64,000 nt of DNA from Drechmeria coniospora (lineage: Eukaryota; Ascomycota; Sordariomycetes; Hypocreales; Ophiocordycipitaceae): positions 9,893,222 to 9,957,221 of the forward strand of contig NC_054390.1 in assembly GCF_001625195.1 (NCBI RefSeq), given 5' to 3'. A program made the position numbers and the translations under genes. The notes under the pieces are model-generated. The model was not told the DNA's origin and ran no database searches. It was given only the letters and a program-made list of their open reading frames with translations. Shown one piece after another: positions 32,541 through 45,200 of the stretch. Within the stretch, counting starts at the first letter, position 1. Each line of letters begins with the position of its first letter.

Positions 32541-33245
32541 CAAGTACTGTACGAGTAAGCCCAAGTGCTTCGTATTCAGCAGCGTCGCAGGGTGGTTCCG
32601 GCCTCCGGTGGCTTGTGTCGCAGCCCTCAAGTGGGAGTCGAGCGATGACGGCCACATACCTCGACCCAGCGACATTGTATCTTCGGCCGAGGCGGGAGGT
32701 ATCGGCTACCGGGGACCGCCGGCATCCCGCAGGGCAACGGCATGTACAAGTACATGCGGACGGTGGCGAGGTACCGTCCTCCCACTACGTGCCTGAGCCA
32801 GTCCCTGTAGAGTTTCTCGCCGCCCCAATCTCCACCAGGACGATTAGCGCCTTTGCCCATTTCAGATCATGTACTGGCACGTACCGAGCACCTCGCCGAC
32901 ACGGTTTGCTGCGCCGCCGCGGGTGGAGGGATACCTGCAGGTACGAGGATCTGCGTGTTGTGATCAGCGGGGCAGGTGCTTGGCGCCTCCGCCCCACTCG
33001 TACCTGCTTGTGGCAGGCAAGCAGCACAGCACCTGCACTCGGTACTTGTACCGTACCGTACATGCGCTTTCGCCTAACGACTAGTATGAACTTGGTCGGT
33101 TTCCAAAAACAATGCTAGTCCCCAAATAGCACAGGTTTGTGCTATTATTAAGTATGTGATTTGTTGTGATTTGTTGCTGCTACAAAAGGAGTAAAGAACT
33201 TGCGTGCCCAAGTATACTCCGTACTCGCTTGCTTGTGCCTATACT

Positions 33246-33345
33246 TTGTACATACAGTACTTCTTTGTACATGCAAGTACTGTACAGTAAGTACTTGTAC
33301 ATACAGTACATCTTTGTACATGCAAGTACTGTACAGTAAGTACTT
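33246..33345. repeat. ~49-bp tandem duplication
   Basis: Two copies of TTGTACATACAGTAC followed by CTTTGTACATGCAAGTACTG and TACAGTAAGTACTT. Rich in GTAC palindromes. Confidence 0.85.
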
Positions 33346-35468
33346 GAGTAAGTACTAACCCGTACAGTACGTACTGCAAGTACAGCAGGTACTCCGTACC
33401 GAATTACGGAGCACGCTAGCCACAAGTACAAGGACAGGTGCATGTACTTGTGCGGCAGTAATTTCTCGGTGCTCAACGCCGTACTTGTACACCCACCTAC
33501 AAGTACCTTTGTCCTTTGCCGGTAGGCATCACCACGTTCGCCTTCCTCCCCAGCACCGCCTGCTCGTACGAGCAAGTGCGTGCCATGACGTGTCGGTCGG
33601 TTCAACCTTCCAGTCCACCAAGGGCTTCCTACTGCGTGTAGTGCCTTCCTAGGACCTCCTGCTAGCAGGAGCCGGGACCATGAGCGGTACCGGTTTAGTA
33701 CTAGCAAGCGGCAAGTACTACTTGTACGTGCTAATGGTGCCAAAGATACCTGTGCGTACGGAGCACGGAGTGCTTCTTCTCCGAACAGAGTGCAATGGTG
33801 GTAATAATTGCCTGCCTCAGGGGTGCCCAGATGAGCGCTTTTCCCAGGACGGGTGTGATGAGAACGATGGTGCCATCACTCTGCCGTGCTCGGTCGCCTC
33901 AAGTGCTCGCACGTCACGACCGACTGCCTGTGCTCCGCGCCGAGTATCCATGCTAATAACGGCGGGTGTCGGTACGCTTGCATGACCCGTTCGTCCACCT
34001 CCCAGTTCCTGGTACCAACCGACGGCTGCTAACCTTGCGGTCGGACGAGTGGGTTGGATCTGCATCCGACACGCAGAGCGTGTGCACACGAGCACGTGGC
34101 CGCAAGTCCTGCCGTTTCCAACAAGACGAGGCCGACAGCGATGCCCTGGCTTCGGTCCCCCAGGAGTCGGCGCAGGTTCGTGCCCGGATGCGAGCCAAGC
34201 AAGAGGCTGGGCACACAAGTCACGGCCGAAGGATCATCCATGCTCTTCGGGTGACGAGTGCGTGCGCCTCTGTTATGTTGTTGTTTGTGGGCATTCCTAT
34301 CCGTTCGTCATGCCTGCGAGGAAAGGTCGGCATCATCCCGTGGGCGGCATTCGTGGGCTCGTGCCTGCTTGTGGACGGACAGCAATCAACAACACAACAC
34401 CTACCAATGCTAGCGATGCGCCTTGTTGGAGAGGGTCGGCGTGCAAGTGCTGGCCGTCTCGGGCCATTCGTCCATTCGTCCGTATTTGGCCGGCTCCATG
34501 TGCCCACGGCCAACAATGACCTGCCTGCTCCTCGGATACTTGCTGGTACGACTCGGCAGACGCCGTCATCCGTTGCCGAGCTGGCCCACTGGGCAGTGTC
34601 GTGTTGATGGGCAGGAAGACGGAGCCCTTGTCGTGAGACGCTTCATGCAGATGCTGCTCGGTGTCTGGTGTACATTTTGCCCCCAAGTGCTTCGGATCAA
34701 CGAGGCCACGCCGGCACTTTCCTTGCGTGCCTTAGTATCATTGGTGCGATGCACTGTACAACTACTTGCTTGCGCACCAACGGTGGTGCTCCGCACGGAG
34801 TACTTGTACTGCGGTTACTGTTGGCGGTACCTACTGTTGGTAATTAGTAGCCACCACTCCGCAGATGCAGGTGCCTGCAGTGCCTGTACAGCGCCTAGTA
34901 CATACAGTAGGTATGGTGACTACTGTACAGTACAACGTCTCGGAGTGCTTGTAGTACTGTGCTGCGGACGCCCTACTGAAATTTCTAATTAATCAGTAAT
35001 ATAACAACTTGCGGGATTTATAATTTTAGGTTGCAACACTTGCTATTAATTATTAATTGTGCTCGCGCATCCATGCCTGCCTACAGTACGGAGTACATGT
35101 GCGGGAAGCACCAAGGTACCAAGATGTGTGCCGTACATGTTGGTACCTCTAGTACCTGGTCGCATGTACATGTACTTACTTGCCCAAGCAGATGATGTGC
35201 AGCAGTATTTACATGCCACATGCCATGTGCCGTGAGTTGAGGAATGAACATGGCCAGGTGGATACAAAGTAAACACCTACTGGCATTTCGGAATAATAAG
35301 CAGAAGAGCCGACATTGCTTCAACCATGCCGCTGCAGGTACCGGCCGCGTACGCAGGAGGACAGGCCAATGTGCAGGCCTCGTGTGCTAGGTACTGCTTG
35401 CAAGCACCACTAGGTACCTACCTACTGTGAGTATTGCATTGCTAGTAATTACCTAGTAGCTACCTAGT

Positions 35469-35740
35469 AGATACCTCTGTAACGGCATCAAGATACCTAC
35501 CTCCCAGATATTAGTAGGTACAGTACCTATCCACAGATACCTCCGTAACGGCATCAAGATACCTACCTCCCAGGTATTAGTAGGTACAGTACCTATCCAC
35601 AGATACCTCCGTAACGGCATCAAGATACCTACCTCCCAGGTATTAGTAAATACAGTACCTATCCACAGATACCTCCGTAACGGCATCAAGATAGGTACCT
35701 ACCTCCTAGATATTGGTAGGTACAGTACCTACCTATCCAC
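35469..35740. repeat. 66-bp minisatellite, four copies
   Basis: Copies start with AGATACCTC at 35469, 35535, 35601 and 35667 and share CGTAACGGCATCAAGATA and GTACAGTACCTATCCAC. Copies 2 and 3 are nearly identical. The last has a small GGTACCTACC duplication. Confidence 0.95.
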
Positions 35741-37212
35741 TGTAGCAATTTGTTGCAGGTCTGGTCTCGGCATGTTCGCCTGCAGCGCGGCACAGTAATT
35801 ATTACTGTCCTCTTGCAAGTTTCCGCTCTGATCGACAGAGAGCCCCCTCCACGGAACTCTCCTGCACCTCGCAACAAGGCATTCCCACATGCCACCCGAA
35901 CTCGCACAAGGGCCACACTTGCGCCGTCCTGCCGTTGGCAATCTTGCTTCCACGCCCATACGACGGCACGACAAGCGTCGCGAGTGGACTCGCATCTGTC
36001 GCAGGCATGCCCTGGCAGCTCGCAGCTGCTGGTATTATGTAAGCACGTCAAGCGCCAGGCTCGCCGAGTTTCGTCTTGCCACCAATTACGGCGTACCGGC
36101 GTATTATTGGTTGGCGGAACCATGAAAGCATCCACACGCTCAAGGCCATAAGTACTGTAGGTATATTACATATAGATGCGCGTACAACTACGGAGTAATT
36201 ACTCGGCACCATAAAGTGCTACTATTTACTATACTTTGACCTGGCGGGCGCAATGACAATCTGCTCGTACATGTATAGTAGCAAGCTTGCATGTGCCTGC
36301 ATGATACTCGTGCGTTGCGCATGAGGTGAGTTTGAGAATGGCACAACCACAATCTAGCTGACTCGCCGTCGGCCGTCTGATGCATGCCTGCCGTTCCTTT
36401 GAACCGTTTCACCCTAGGCAGCGCTTGAGTCGTCGTTTCTCGTTTGTGCATTCCGTCGTGGATGTATCGTTGGAAGCCCCGAGAGCCACTGTATTCATTT
36501 GCACCGCCTACACCGTACTGCAGGTAGTTGGCTGGCTCAAGCATCGGCGAACAATTGTCAAGTGTAGGTGTAGGGTAGCCACTCACACCGTGACGGCAAC
36601 CTCGGAAACCAATAATATAATACAGTATTGTTAGTGCCTAGTTGTCGTAGTACTTGCTGTACCATGGGCACGCGGTAGGGGTACTTGTAATTACTTGAAT
36701 ACTACTAACCAATATTACTAATTACTAATAATACCTACAGAGTCCTCCGAACCTTGGTGCTTGTACTTATTTATTGCGCCGGCCAAGGCATGCGGCGGCC
36801 TGGGGCATCAATCCATCATGGAACCATTAGCAATTTTCACTTCACTTGCAGACCAGGTACGAGCAAGCAAGTGCTTGAGAACAGTCCTTTGGTACATACG
36901 CATGTTGAATTGAATTTTCATAAGGTTCACATTACAGTACGGATGGATTGACTGACATGTTCTTGGCTGCGTGCTGCCGATACGCAGCGATCGGCTATAG
37001 TGGCAGTGCCACCGCTGTAAGATGGTGGGCAAATACTTGGTTGTTGGCGCCGGAAATTCGTGCCGTAGGGGGGACTGGCGCTGTCCGTTCAGTGTCTGTC
37101 TGCATCTAGTACTAGTACCAAGTACAGCACTTACCTACACTTACCTACAGTATACAGTAGTATTATCAGTACTAGGTACCTTTGGCCCCCCGTACAAGCT
37201 CCTTGTTGTACG

Positions 37213-37338
37213 GGTTCCGGTACACCTGCAGGTTCCGGTACACCTGCAGGTTCCGGTACACCTGCAGGTTCCGGTACACCTGCAGGTTCCGGTACACCCG
37301 CAGGTTCCGGTACACCCGCAGGTACCGGTACATCCACT
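37213..37338. repeat. 18-bp minisatellite, seven copies
   Basis: Unit GGTTCCGGTACACCTGCA repeated from 37213; copies 5-6 read CACCCGCA and the last is GGTACCGGTACATCC. It lies about 440 bp upstream of the Zn2Cys6 start codon. Confidence 0.95.
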
Positions 37339-37780
37339 GGCACGTACGGCGGCACAACCATCGAGTACATGTACAACTACGGCACGCCGACTCCGTACTC
37401 CGTGCAGCACGACGTCAGAGCTGCCCTTACTGGCCGGCAAGCGGCAACTCCACCGTAGCTCCTGTCAAGGTGGCGAGGCCAGCCTGTCGCCGGCTTCCTG
37501 TGCACGCATCCCCCCGTCTGCCGTGCTTGCGGCCGACTCCATCGTTCGCATGCCGTCCTCGCCTCGCCAACCGTGACACCGGCGGCTCCTCCAACTTCCA
37601 TACGACACGTCGGGGCCCCCGTCGGAGGCGGCCGTGCAGCGCTGCCGCGACACCACTGCCCATCACGAGCGGGCCACGCCTCGCCACCCGCTGGCCACGC
37701 CTCGCCACCCGCTGGCCAGCGGTTCCCAAGCACGACAGCGGGCGTGCCGGGTGCTGTCGTTTCGGGCACGGAGGGCAGCC

Positions 37781-40185
37781 ATGGAGATTCAGTTTTCTCT
37801 TTCCCTGACGGGTGCCGACCAGAGCAGGTATGCGTCCTTCGTTCCGTCGCCGGCCGACGAACCGTCACCTTCACCTTCACCGACTGACTGACTGACCCGT
37901 GACCCGCAGCTCGACGCCGTCACCCACCGCCAGGTCGACCTGGTCGGCGTCGAGAGCCGCGGCCACGCACAGGTTTGCTCTCGAGTCCAGGACGAGACAC
38001 ACCCGTCGCAGCTCGGTGCGAGCACGCACCGGCTGCAGCACCTGTAAACCCTCCTCTTCGCCTCCGCGGATCGCCCTCGGCCCTTTCCGCCACCACGATC
38101 CGCCGCTCCCGGCAGATTGCTAATTGCTGGACGCGTAGGCAAGTAAGTGCAACTCGACACGAACCCGTCCGAGTCGAGCACTCCGACACCCGCCACCAAC
38201 ATCCGCCGCCATCCTCCCCTCACCCCCCTCGACTTGGTTGACAGCGGCCTGCCAGGAAACGACATGTCAAGTGCGATGAGACGAGGCCGGCCTGTCTCAA
38301 CTGCCTCAAGTGGCGAGGCTACTGCGGCTCATACGCCCGCGAGGCCGCCGACTCTCCAGCCTCGGTCGCCGGTGCGCCGGACAAGGCGAGGACCAGCCCG
38401 AAGCCCGTTGCCGCCGCGAGCGCTGCTCTGCTCCTGACCGAGCCGACCTTCCACGCCCTTCGCTTCGCCAGCGTCGAGCAACGGGCGTACTTTGACGAGT
38501 GGTGTGCCCTATCCGTCAACTTCCTGAGCGGTGGTCTGGGCCGAACGCGGCTGTGGACGGTGACGATGCCCCAGCTGACGTTGGAGGAGAGGACGCTTCG
38601 CTACGGCGCCATGGCCGTCGGCGCCATGCGCAAGGCCCGCGAGGTGGCTGCCGTCGGCGGCAACGAGCACTACCTCAACGCCGTCGTCTACTACTGCGAA
38701 GCCCTCCGCCTGCAGTCCAAGGCGAGGCCGACCGAGGAGGGGCTGAGGACCGCGCTCCTCTCGTCGCTGCTCTTCATCTGCTTCGAGACGCAGCGTGGCA
38801 ACGTCGCCGCCGCCCTCAAGCACGTCACCCACGGCTTCAGCATGCTCAACGAGCTTGCCGCCTGCACCGAAATGGCGCCCGCCCTGGTCCGCATCGCCCC
38901 GGCCCCGCCCGCCCTGGTCCAGGAGATTCTGGACTGCTACAAACCCCTCGAGATGCAGTCTCGCTCGTTCTTGGGCTCCTACAGGAAATTCTTCTTTCCC
39001 CCTCAGCCGCCGCCGCCGCCGCCACCGCCGCCGAGCGATGCGCCCTCCGGCTCGCCGGCTGCTCCGCCAAAGTCGTCGCCGTGGCCGTCGCCCATGCCGT
39101 CGCCGCACGCCGTCGCCGCACGCGCGCCCACCTCCCGGTCGCCGCGGCTCGGCCTTCCGAGTCCGCAAAGCCCTTGCAGCCCGGCGTCGGCGGCAGGCGC
39201 CGCTGGAGCTGCACCTGGAGACGTTCCCCTGTCGGGCAGACCCTCGCGCCCGCCGGGCATCCTGCCCTTCACGAAGCTCACGCCCTACTTTCGACCCAAG
39301 CTCACGCGCATCACGGAGTTGCGAGATTTGCCACCCGCCTTCCGTGACATGGACGAAGCCCACGGGTACTGGGCCCTGGTGCAGAGAAGCATGGTGCGGA
39401 GCATTCCCATGCTGAGCATGGTCACCTCGCGCCTTGCCCTGACCAAGGCGGCCAGCGAGGCGGAGGTGGAATCCAAGTTGGCGACGGTCAAGCAGAACCC
39501 CGACGTGTCCGAGTTCGTCGCGACGTCGCGGCGCTGGCTTCGGAGCTGGAGCGACGCCTACGAGCCGCTGTTCCGGGAGGCATGTCGGAACTCGAGCAAG
39601 CACTCGGACGTGCACCTCGAGGCCCTGAACCTCCGCGTCGAGTATCTCCTCCTCTACATCTACACCACCATCCCCCGCTTCTCCGGTCTCGGCACCGCCA
39701 AGGGCCTCACGACCCAGTATCGCGAGATCAATCGACTTGCCGAGACGCTTCTGTCGGCCACGCCCAGCTGTGGCTTCGCCATGGACTCGGGCTGGACCTG
39801 GCCGCTCTTCGTCTCGGCCTTTGCGTGCAGGGATGCCGCCGTCAGGGCCGATGCCATCCGGATCCTCGGACAGTATCCGATCCGAAATGCGCTGCGAGAC
39901 AGCCGTGTCTTCCGGGCGATTGCCCTGAAGAACGAAGAGGTCGAGGCGGCCGTCGCCATGGACGGCCACGAAGCCGACCAGTGGCTTCGCCTGAGGAGGA
40001 GGGAACTGGTCTTTGAGGATTTCGGCACGAGCATCATCTACCGTTCACCGCGGAAGAACCCGGCCACGGGTCAGTGGGACCTTGTCGAGGAAGTCGCAGG
40101 GTTCAACGTCGGATCGGACGGAAAGCTTCATTGGCAAACGCAGCCCATTTCCGAGTCGGCCTCGATCCTGTCGGGTGTTTGTTGA
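37781..40185 (+). CDS. Zn(II)2Cys6 transcription factor with a 4-nt microexon in the zinc cluster
   Basis: Proposed exons: 37781-37827, 37910-38043, 38139-38142 and 38256-40185; total 705 codons with the stop, so 704 residues. Exon 2 ends GGCTGCAGCACCT; the 4-nt exon GCAA then completes a Cys and begins a Lys codon, and exon 4 opens GAAACGACATGTCAAGTGC. The result is GCSTCKKRHVKCDETRPACL then NCLKWRGYC, a perfect C-x2-C-x6-C-x6-C-x2-C-x6-C cluster. Without the microexon the direct join makes a stop codon. Flanking introns are 82, 95 and 113 bp. The remainder has the fungal regulatory middle region: TEPTFHALRFASVEQRAYF, helical repeats, a polyproline tract at 39002-39034, and LETLLSATP-type sequence. 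The protein is predicted to be nuclear, with unknown targets. The far N terminus (MEIQFSLSL) is the least certain part. Confidence 0.8.
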
Positions 40186-42256
40186 CATGCGACCCGGAAC
40201 GACGTCGCCAACGGTTCAGTCTTCATCATACGGCAACGACAGCCGAAAAACAATCAATGTCGGAAGCTAGAATTGAATCCAAAGGCGGCCCGGCCCCTCA
40301 CCCATTCCCCATGCCGCTTGGCGAGCGTGTACGATGGTCCATCATACCCGTGCATGATGACTGCAACGAGAGGTCGACACCCGCCAGTTTCGCTGGCCAT
40401 GCTCTGCGAAAATAAACCGTCCTCACTCGGTACTTGGTCATTGATGGTCATTAATTTGAAGCAGAGCATCGTGAAATATCATCCTCGGCGTCGCGCTGGC
40501 TTGCATCACTGAAGCCCCATTCGGCGGAAGCATCGTACTGCTTAAGTTGAAACTACGCTCCACTCGTCATCGAAGCGTGATTGGTTTAGTGGTAAAATTC
40601 TCCGTTGCCATCCGCAACGTCGGGGAGCCCTGGGTTCGATTCCCAGATCACGCAAGTCATTATTTTTTGCCCATTGCTCCAGCAAATGAATGACTTTATT
40701 TTTGCTGAAGCTTGCAGCTTGCCCTGCCCATCATCTTCGCTCGCGTGTGAGTGATGAACGATCTTGCTCTCGGCTGGTACTGTGCTATTCGTATGGTCGG
40801 CGTCACTACGTTTGTGATATTCACGCCCACCTGCATGCGCGAGTGGCAAAGGTCAGTGGTGCGTAGTCAGTGGTGCGTCCGCAGAGCATGAAAGGCAATT
40901 GAACGTGCCGGTTGATTGAACATTGCATGATGAGGGATTGTGATTGATTTGAAGCGGAGCAGCGTAAGCAGCGTATAGTTCACGTCGTCTTGTTGTCGCA
41001 AAATTGCCGCTCGAGCCAGAGACAACGTCGTTGATGGTGATGCTTGGTTTCGCGAATATAGCATCATGAGCTCGGTAGCCAAAAGATTACGTGAAAATTT
41101 CGTCACACGATTCTCTTATTATGTCTTGCACATAGCCGCCACTGCTTGAATGACCAAGTTCTGCAGAGTCGACAGGCGAACGACCCGGCTCTGAGTGCCA
41201 TGGCAACCAACCAAGGCGTGAATGCTGTACGGCAGGCGATATTACAATGACCATAGCCATTCGTGAGCCAGCATGTGAGTTGAACGGCCTCTCTCACGTG
41301 AGGCTCGTCTGCTCCAGCATTGCGTTTTCCTCCGACTCGCACTCGTCTTGGAACCTCATCGCTCGCTGACTTGATGCTGAACGTTGACACCTGGATGGAA
41401 CAAACCACCGACCACCAACCACCAACCGACAACAAGACACTGCCCGAGCAACCTACCCAGATACACCGACACCAGTAGGCAAAACCATACTGTTTCTTGG
41501 TCTGATGCAGATCGCCCAACAGACGCAGTCCGTTCCGCTCCAAAGGACCCCGGAATCGAAGAGATCGAAGTGGTTGACGGAAGAGTACCACGAGCACTCG
41601 GTTCCTGCCTGAGGTTGAAGCCCGAGAGACGAATTGAACACCAAGAGACTGTTCGCTGCGCTTTATTTCCTCCTCCAACCCGTCTTCATCCATCTCGCCC
41701 CCCTCTACTTTGATTTCCTTCTCAGCTGCTCACGAGCCGTTGTGAATAGCGCGTTGGACTGCAGGTGGCTACGAAAGTCCCTGACATCTTGTGAGTGTTC
41801 TCTTCTGATTTTCTTTCATCTCCATCGCTGAGCGACTTGCTCACGCCGCGTCGGTTGCACCTTGCGTATGGCAAACTTCAACCCTTCCGTTGTCAAAGCT
41901 GCCTGCTGGCTCTTCCATTGCATGTTTCTTCGTGCCCTGCTACAACTCCCTACTCCCTGAAAGCTACGACCTCCTAGATGCTCCCTTGATTTTGGAGTTT
42001 GATTGATTCAAGAAACCTTTCTGGCTCCGCTGTCACTTCGGAAATGCCCCTCTACACATGCATCATGATAGCAATGGACGATGACGATGACAACTAGTGG
42101 TGAATTTCTTGCTGGAAAAATCACTGACCGTCGTCCAGGAACACCACTCATTCCTCCAGTCTCGATTGTTCCGCCGCCACCAAGACGCCGTGTTTGACTG
42201 GTTCGGTTTCTCGTGCTTCCTTTGTAACGAATCGACGACGAGCCATACGACGCACC
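40186..42256. other. Intergenic with one tRNA gene
   Basis: 2 kb between the Zn2Cys6 gene and the helicase. Besides the tRNA-Gly nothing is recognised. Frames at 41103-41693 (-) and 41634-41831 (+) lack family resemblance. Confidence 0.6.
40575..40654 (+). tRNA. tRNA-Gly (anticodon GCC) with a ~9-nt intron
   Basis: Acceptor GCGTGAT pairs with ATCACGC, discriminator A at 40654. D arm GTTT/AAAT encloses AGTGGTA. Anticodon stem CTCCG pairs with CGGGG; the loop reads TTGCCA with anticodon GCC, followed by about nine extra nucleotides (TCCGCAACG) placed after position 37, the normal intron site. T arm CTGGG TTCGATT CCCAG. A box TGGTTTAGTGG and B box GGTTCGATTCC are present and a T-run terminator follows at 40663-40668. 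Confidence 0.93.
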
Positions 42257-45200
42257 ATGGAGTCATCATCTCCTCGCGAAATCATTGCCCAGCATGTGCA
42301 CAGACGGCAACCTCACGACGTCAGCGGACTGCCGAGTGCCCAACGTTGGTGCCTCGCCCCGGAGGTCCCCCTGGCTGCTGAGTTGATGGCAAATGACCCG
42401 CCGGCCTTGCCAAGGGTTGATCAAGAAAGGGCGATGCCCAAGATGGAATATCTGGAGGCGCAGTATCGTCTTCACAGATACGAAGCCACGGAACCGCTGC
42501 GGAAAGCCATCCAGCAGTTTCGTCGCGACCAGTTCACGGCGAAACAAAACAATGCGTTTACATATACTCAGGTGTGTCGCACCACCGATCCGGGCCGCCA
42601 AAGGTATGCTGACCCGGTCAAGGTCAAGATACATGGATACATTATCAGAAACTCGAGAGCCGCGTGCCGCGTCTCCTTTTCCACGGAAAACGACGACTCG
42701 GAGATGCTGGGGACGGCTCCCGAACGACTGCTCCCTGGAACTCTTGTTGCTCTGACACCTCGTGCAGATGGATTTCGCACAAAGTGCCTCGTCGCGACGG
42801 TGGCTGCATGCTCCGACAGCGGTTCGGCCGTCGACTTGACCTGGGCCGTCGACACCGACGCGGTGATGGACCCGACAACCATTTTCGTCATGCTGGAACC
42901 CAAGCACGGATACTTTGAAGCGAACCGTCACATCATGCTTGGCCTGCAGCACGCTGCGTTTTCCGCGTAGGTGGACAAGAGGAGTTTGTTCGTACCGTCC
43001 ACGTTGACTGACATCCTCGCCCAGATCACGTCTCGACAAGTACATTTACGAACCGTTTTCGGGGCACAAGGATGCTCTGATTTTGCGAGAAACCCCCTGC
43101 AACCGAGCATCGATCCCACCGTCGGCGGAAAGCTTGGATCCGTCACAGCGCGACGCATTCAACCTCGCCACCTCCAAGGAGCTCACCATCGTGCAAGGTC
43201 CACCAGGTACCGGAAAGACCTTCACCTCGCTGGTCGCCATCGAGAGCTTTGTGGAAACTCTCAAACACTGCGAACATGGCAAGTGTGAGGGGACACCGGC
43301 ACCGCCCGTCATCATCGCGGCCCAGACGAACCATGCCCTCGACAAGCTACTCGACCGCTGCATGAAATGCGGCATAGGCAGCATTGTCCGCCTTGGAGGT
43401 GGATCTACCAGCAGCACCATCATCGAAAGATCGCTCTTCAACCTTCGTCGGAAGTGTGGGAGTCGTGATGGAAGTGCAGAGTGGGGGACGCAGAAACGAC
43501 TTCGCCGTTCCCTCAGAGATGTCATCACCGAAGGGTTTCCCGCAGGCTTGTTGGAGGCCAAAGACATGCTTCAAATGGGCTTCATTAGCCATGACCAGTA
43601 CCGATCGCTTGTCGAAGGCGACTGGGAGACGGCGGAGCCGATGGAAGGACCTGTCGCCATCTGGCTTGACCATTATCATCAGCAACGGCAGCGGGAGAGC
43701 CCCGATGCATCCGCGGCCTCTGCGTTCACGTCGGGAGGCGAGAGGGACTTTACGCCGATTGAAATATCGAGACCCGTGGCTGCTCTTTTGACCTTTCAGC
43801 ATGCAAACGATGTCAACGATATCTGGCTACACCGGGCAAAGCGGCTCTTGGCAATGAATTCTGACCTGTATCAAATCAAACCAATCTACAGAGGCAACGT
43901 CTACTGCTACCTTTACAAAAAGATGTTCGACGCAGTCACGATCCAAGTGCAGCGCATCGTGCGCGAGCTCGACGCGAGCTGCAGGAACCTGACGGCGGCC
44001 CGATGGGAAACGAGCGTCCGGGCGATTCGCGACGATGGCGTCCGAATCCTTGGATGCACCACGACGGGTCTTGCCAAGTACCGCGGTCTGATTGCGGCTC
44101 TCCAACCTCGGATCATGCTCGTCGAAGAGGCGGCAGAAGCGCGCGAGGGCAACATCGCTGCCGCCTTGTACCCGACCCTTGACCAGCTTGTTCTCGTCGG
44201 AGACCACCAGCAGCTCGTGCCTCAGGTTCAGGTCCACGAGCTCTGCGTCGAACCTCACCGGCTCAACGTGTCCCTGTTCGAGAGGCTTGTCAACCTCAAA
44301 ATCCCGTACTGCGCGCTCCGCGTGCAGAGGCGCATGGTTCCCACGCTTCGTCGAGTCGTGCAAACATTCTACCCCAACCTCGAAGACCATGAAAGCGTCA
44401 CAAGGCCGGCGCTTCGACCTCCAGTCCCGGGCATGGGCGACTGCCGCTTGTGGTGGTTCCAGAATCGGTGGACGCAAAGTCGAGGCGCCGACGGTTACTC
44501 CTACGCAAACCCCAGAGAGGCGGAAATGATCGTCTCGTTCGTCAGATATCTCGTCCAGAACGGAGTGAGGCCGCAGCAAGTGACGGTCTTGGCCTATTAC
44601 TCGGCCCAGGTTGAACTGATCAAGCGCAGGATGACGCGCAATGCCTACCTCATGGTTCGGGCCAAGGCCGTCCGGGACGAGACCTTGGCGGACTTTGAGT
44701 GGGCGGTACGAACCATTGACGGATTCCAAGGCGAGGAAAACGACGTCATCCTGCTGTCCCTGGTTCGCGGGCCAGACACGCTCGGCGGCAGGGCCAAGCC
44801 GGGATTCGTTGCGGACGAGAACCGAGCGGTCGTTGCGACGAGCCGCGCGAGATGCGGATTCTACATCTTTGGCAACGTGGAAAACGTTCTCCAGGGCAGC
44901 AGAAGAAGCAGGGAGACCTGGGGTAAAGTTTTTCGAGCATTCGAGGGACATACGGGCGAAAGCCTCCCGGTAACCTGCCAGGCCCACGGCAAAGTTACCA
45001 AAATATCGCAGCCAAGAGACTGGGATGACGTTTCGACTGGTGGATGCCTCGCCAGGTGCAGGGTAAAGTGCGCAAATGGCCACCCTTGCCTGCTGACCTG
45101 CCATCCCCGGCAAACCGACGACGACGTGGGCAAGAGGGATTATCCCAAGAACGCAGCACCATACGGCCAAGCGTGCCAGTGCGCCCAAGGCTGCGGCGTC

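Larger units (their letters stand above)
31524..37780. other. 6.2-kb gene-free region of satellite-like DNA
   Basis: The longest gene-free stretch of the window. It contains four clear tandem arrays (listed separately) and many scattered GTAC-centred words. Several moderately long open frames (for example near 33966-34607 and 35453-35689) are either within repeats or have no family resemblance. The last few hundred bases presumably hold the promoter of the Zn2Cys6 gene. Confidence 0.6.

Noticed and set aside
32237..33118. 293-residue plus-strand frame with a tenfold 'STYVACTADA' pattern
   Set aside because: The regularity comes entirely from the 30-bp minisatellite at 32361-32540; no family or codon evidence outside it.
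35453..35689. Minus-strand frame of repeated 22-residue units
   Set aside because: Produced by the 66-bp minisatellite; open only because 66 is a multiple of three.
38509..39969. 486-residue minus-strand open frame across the Zn2Cys6 gene
   Set aside because: Shadow of the sense coding sequence in GC-rich DNA; no recognisable domain.
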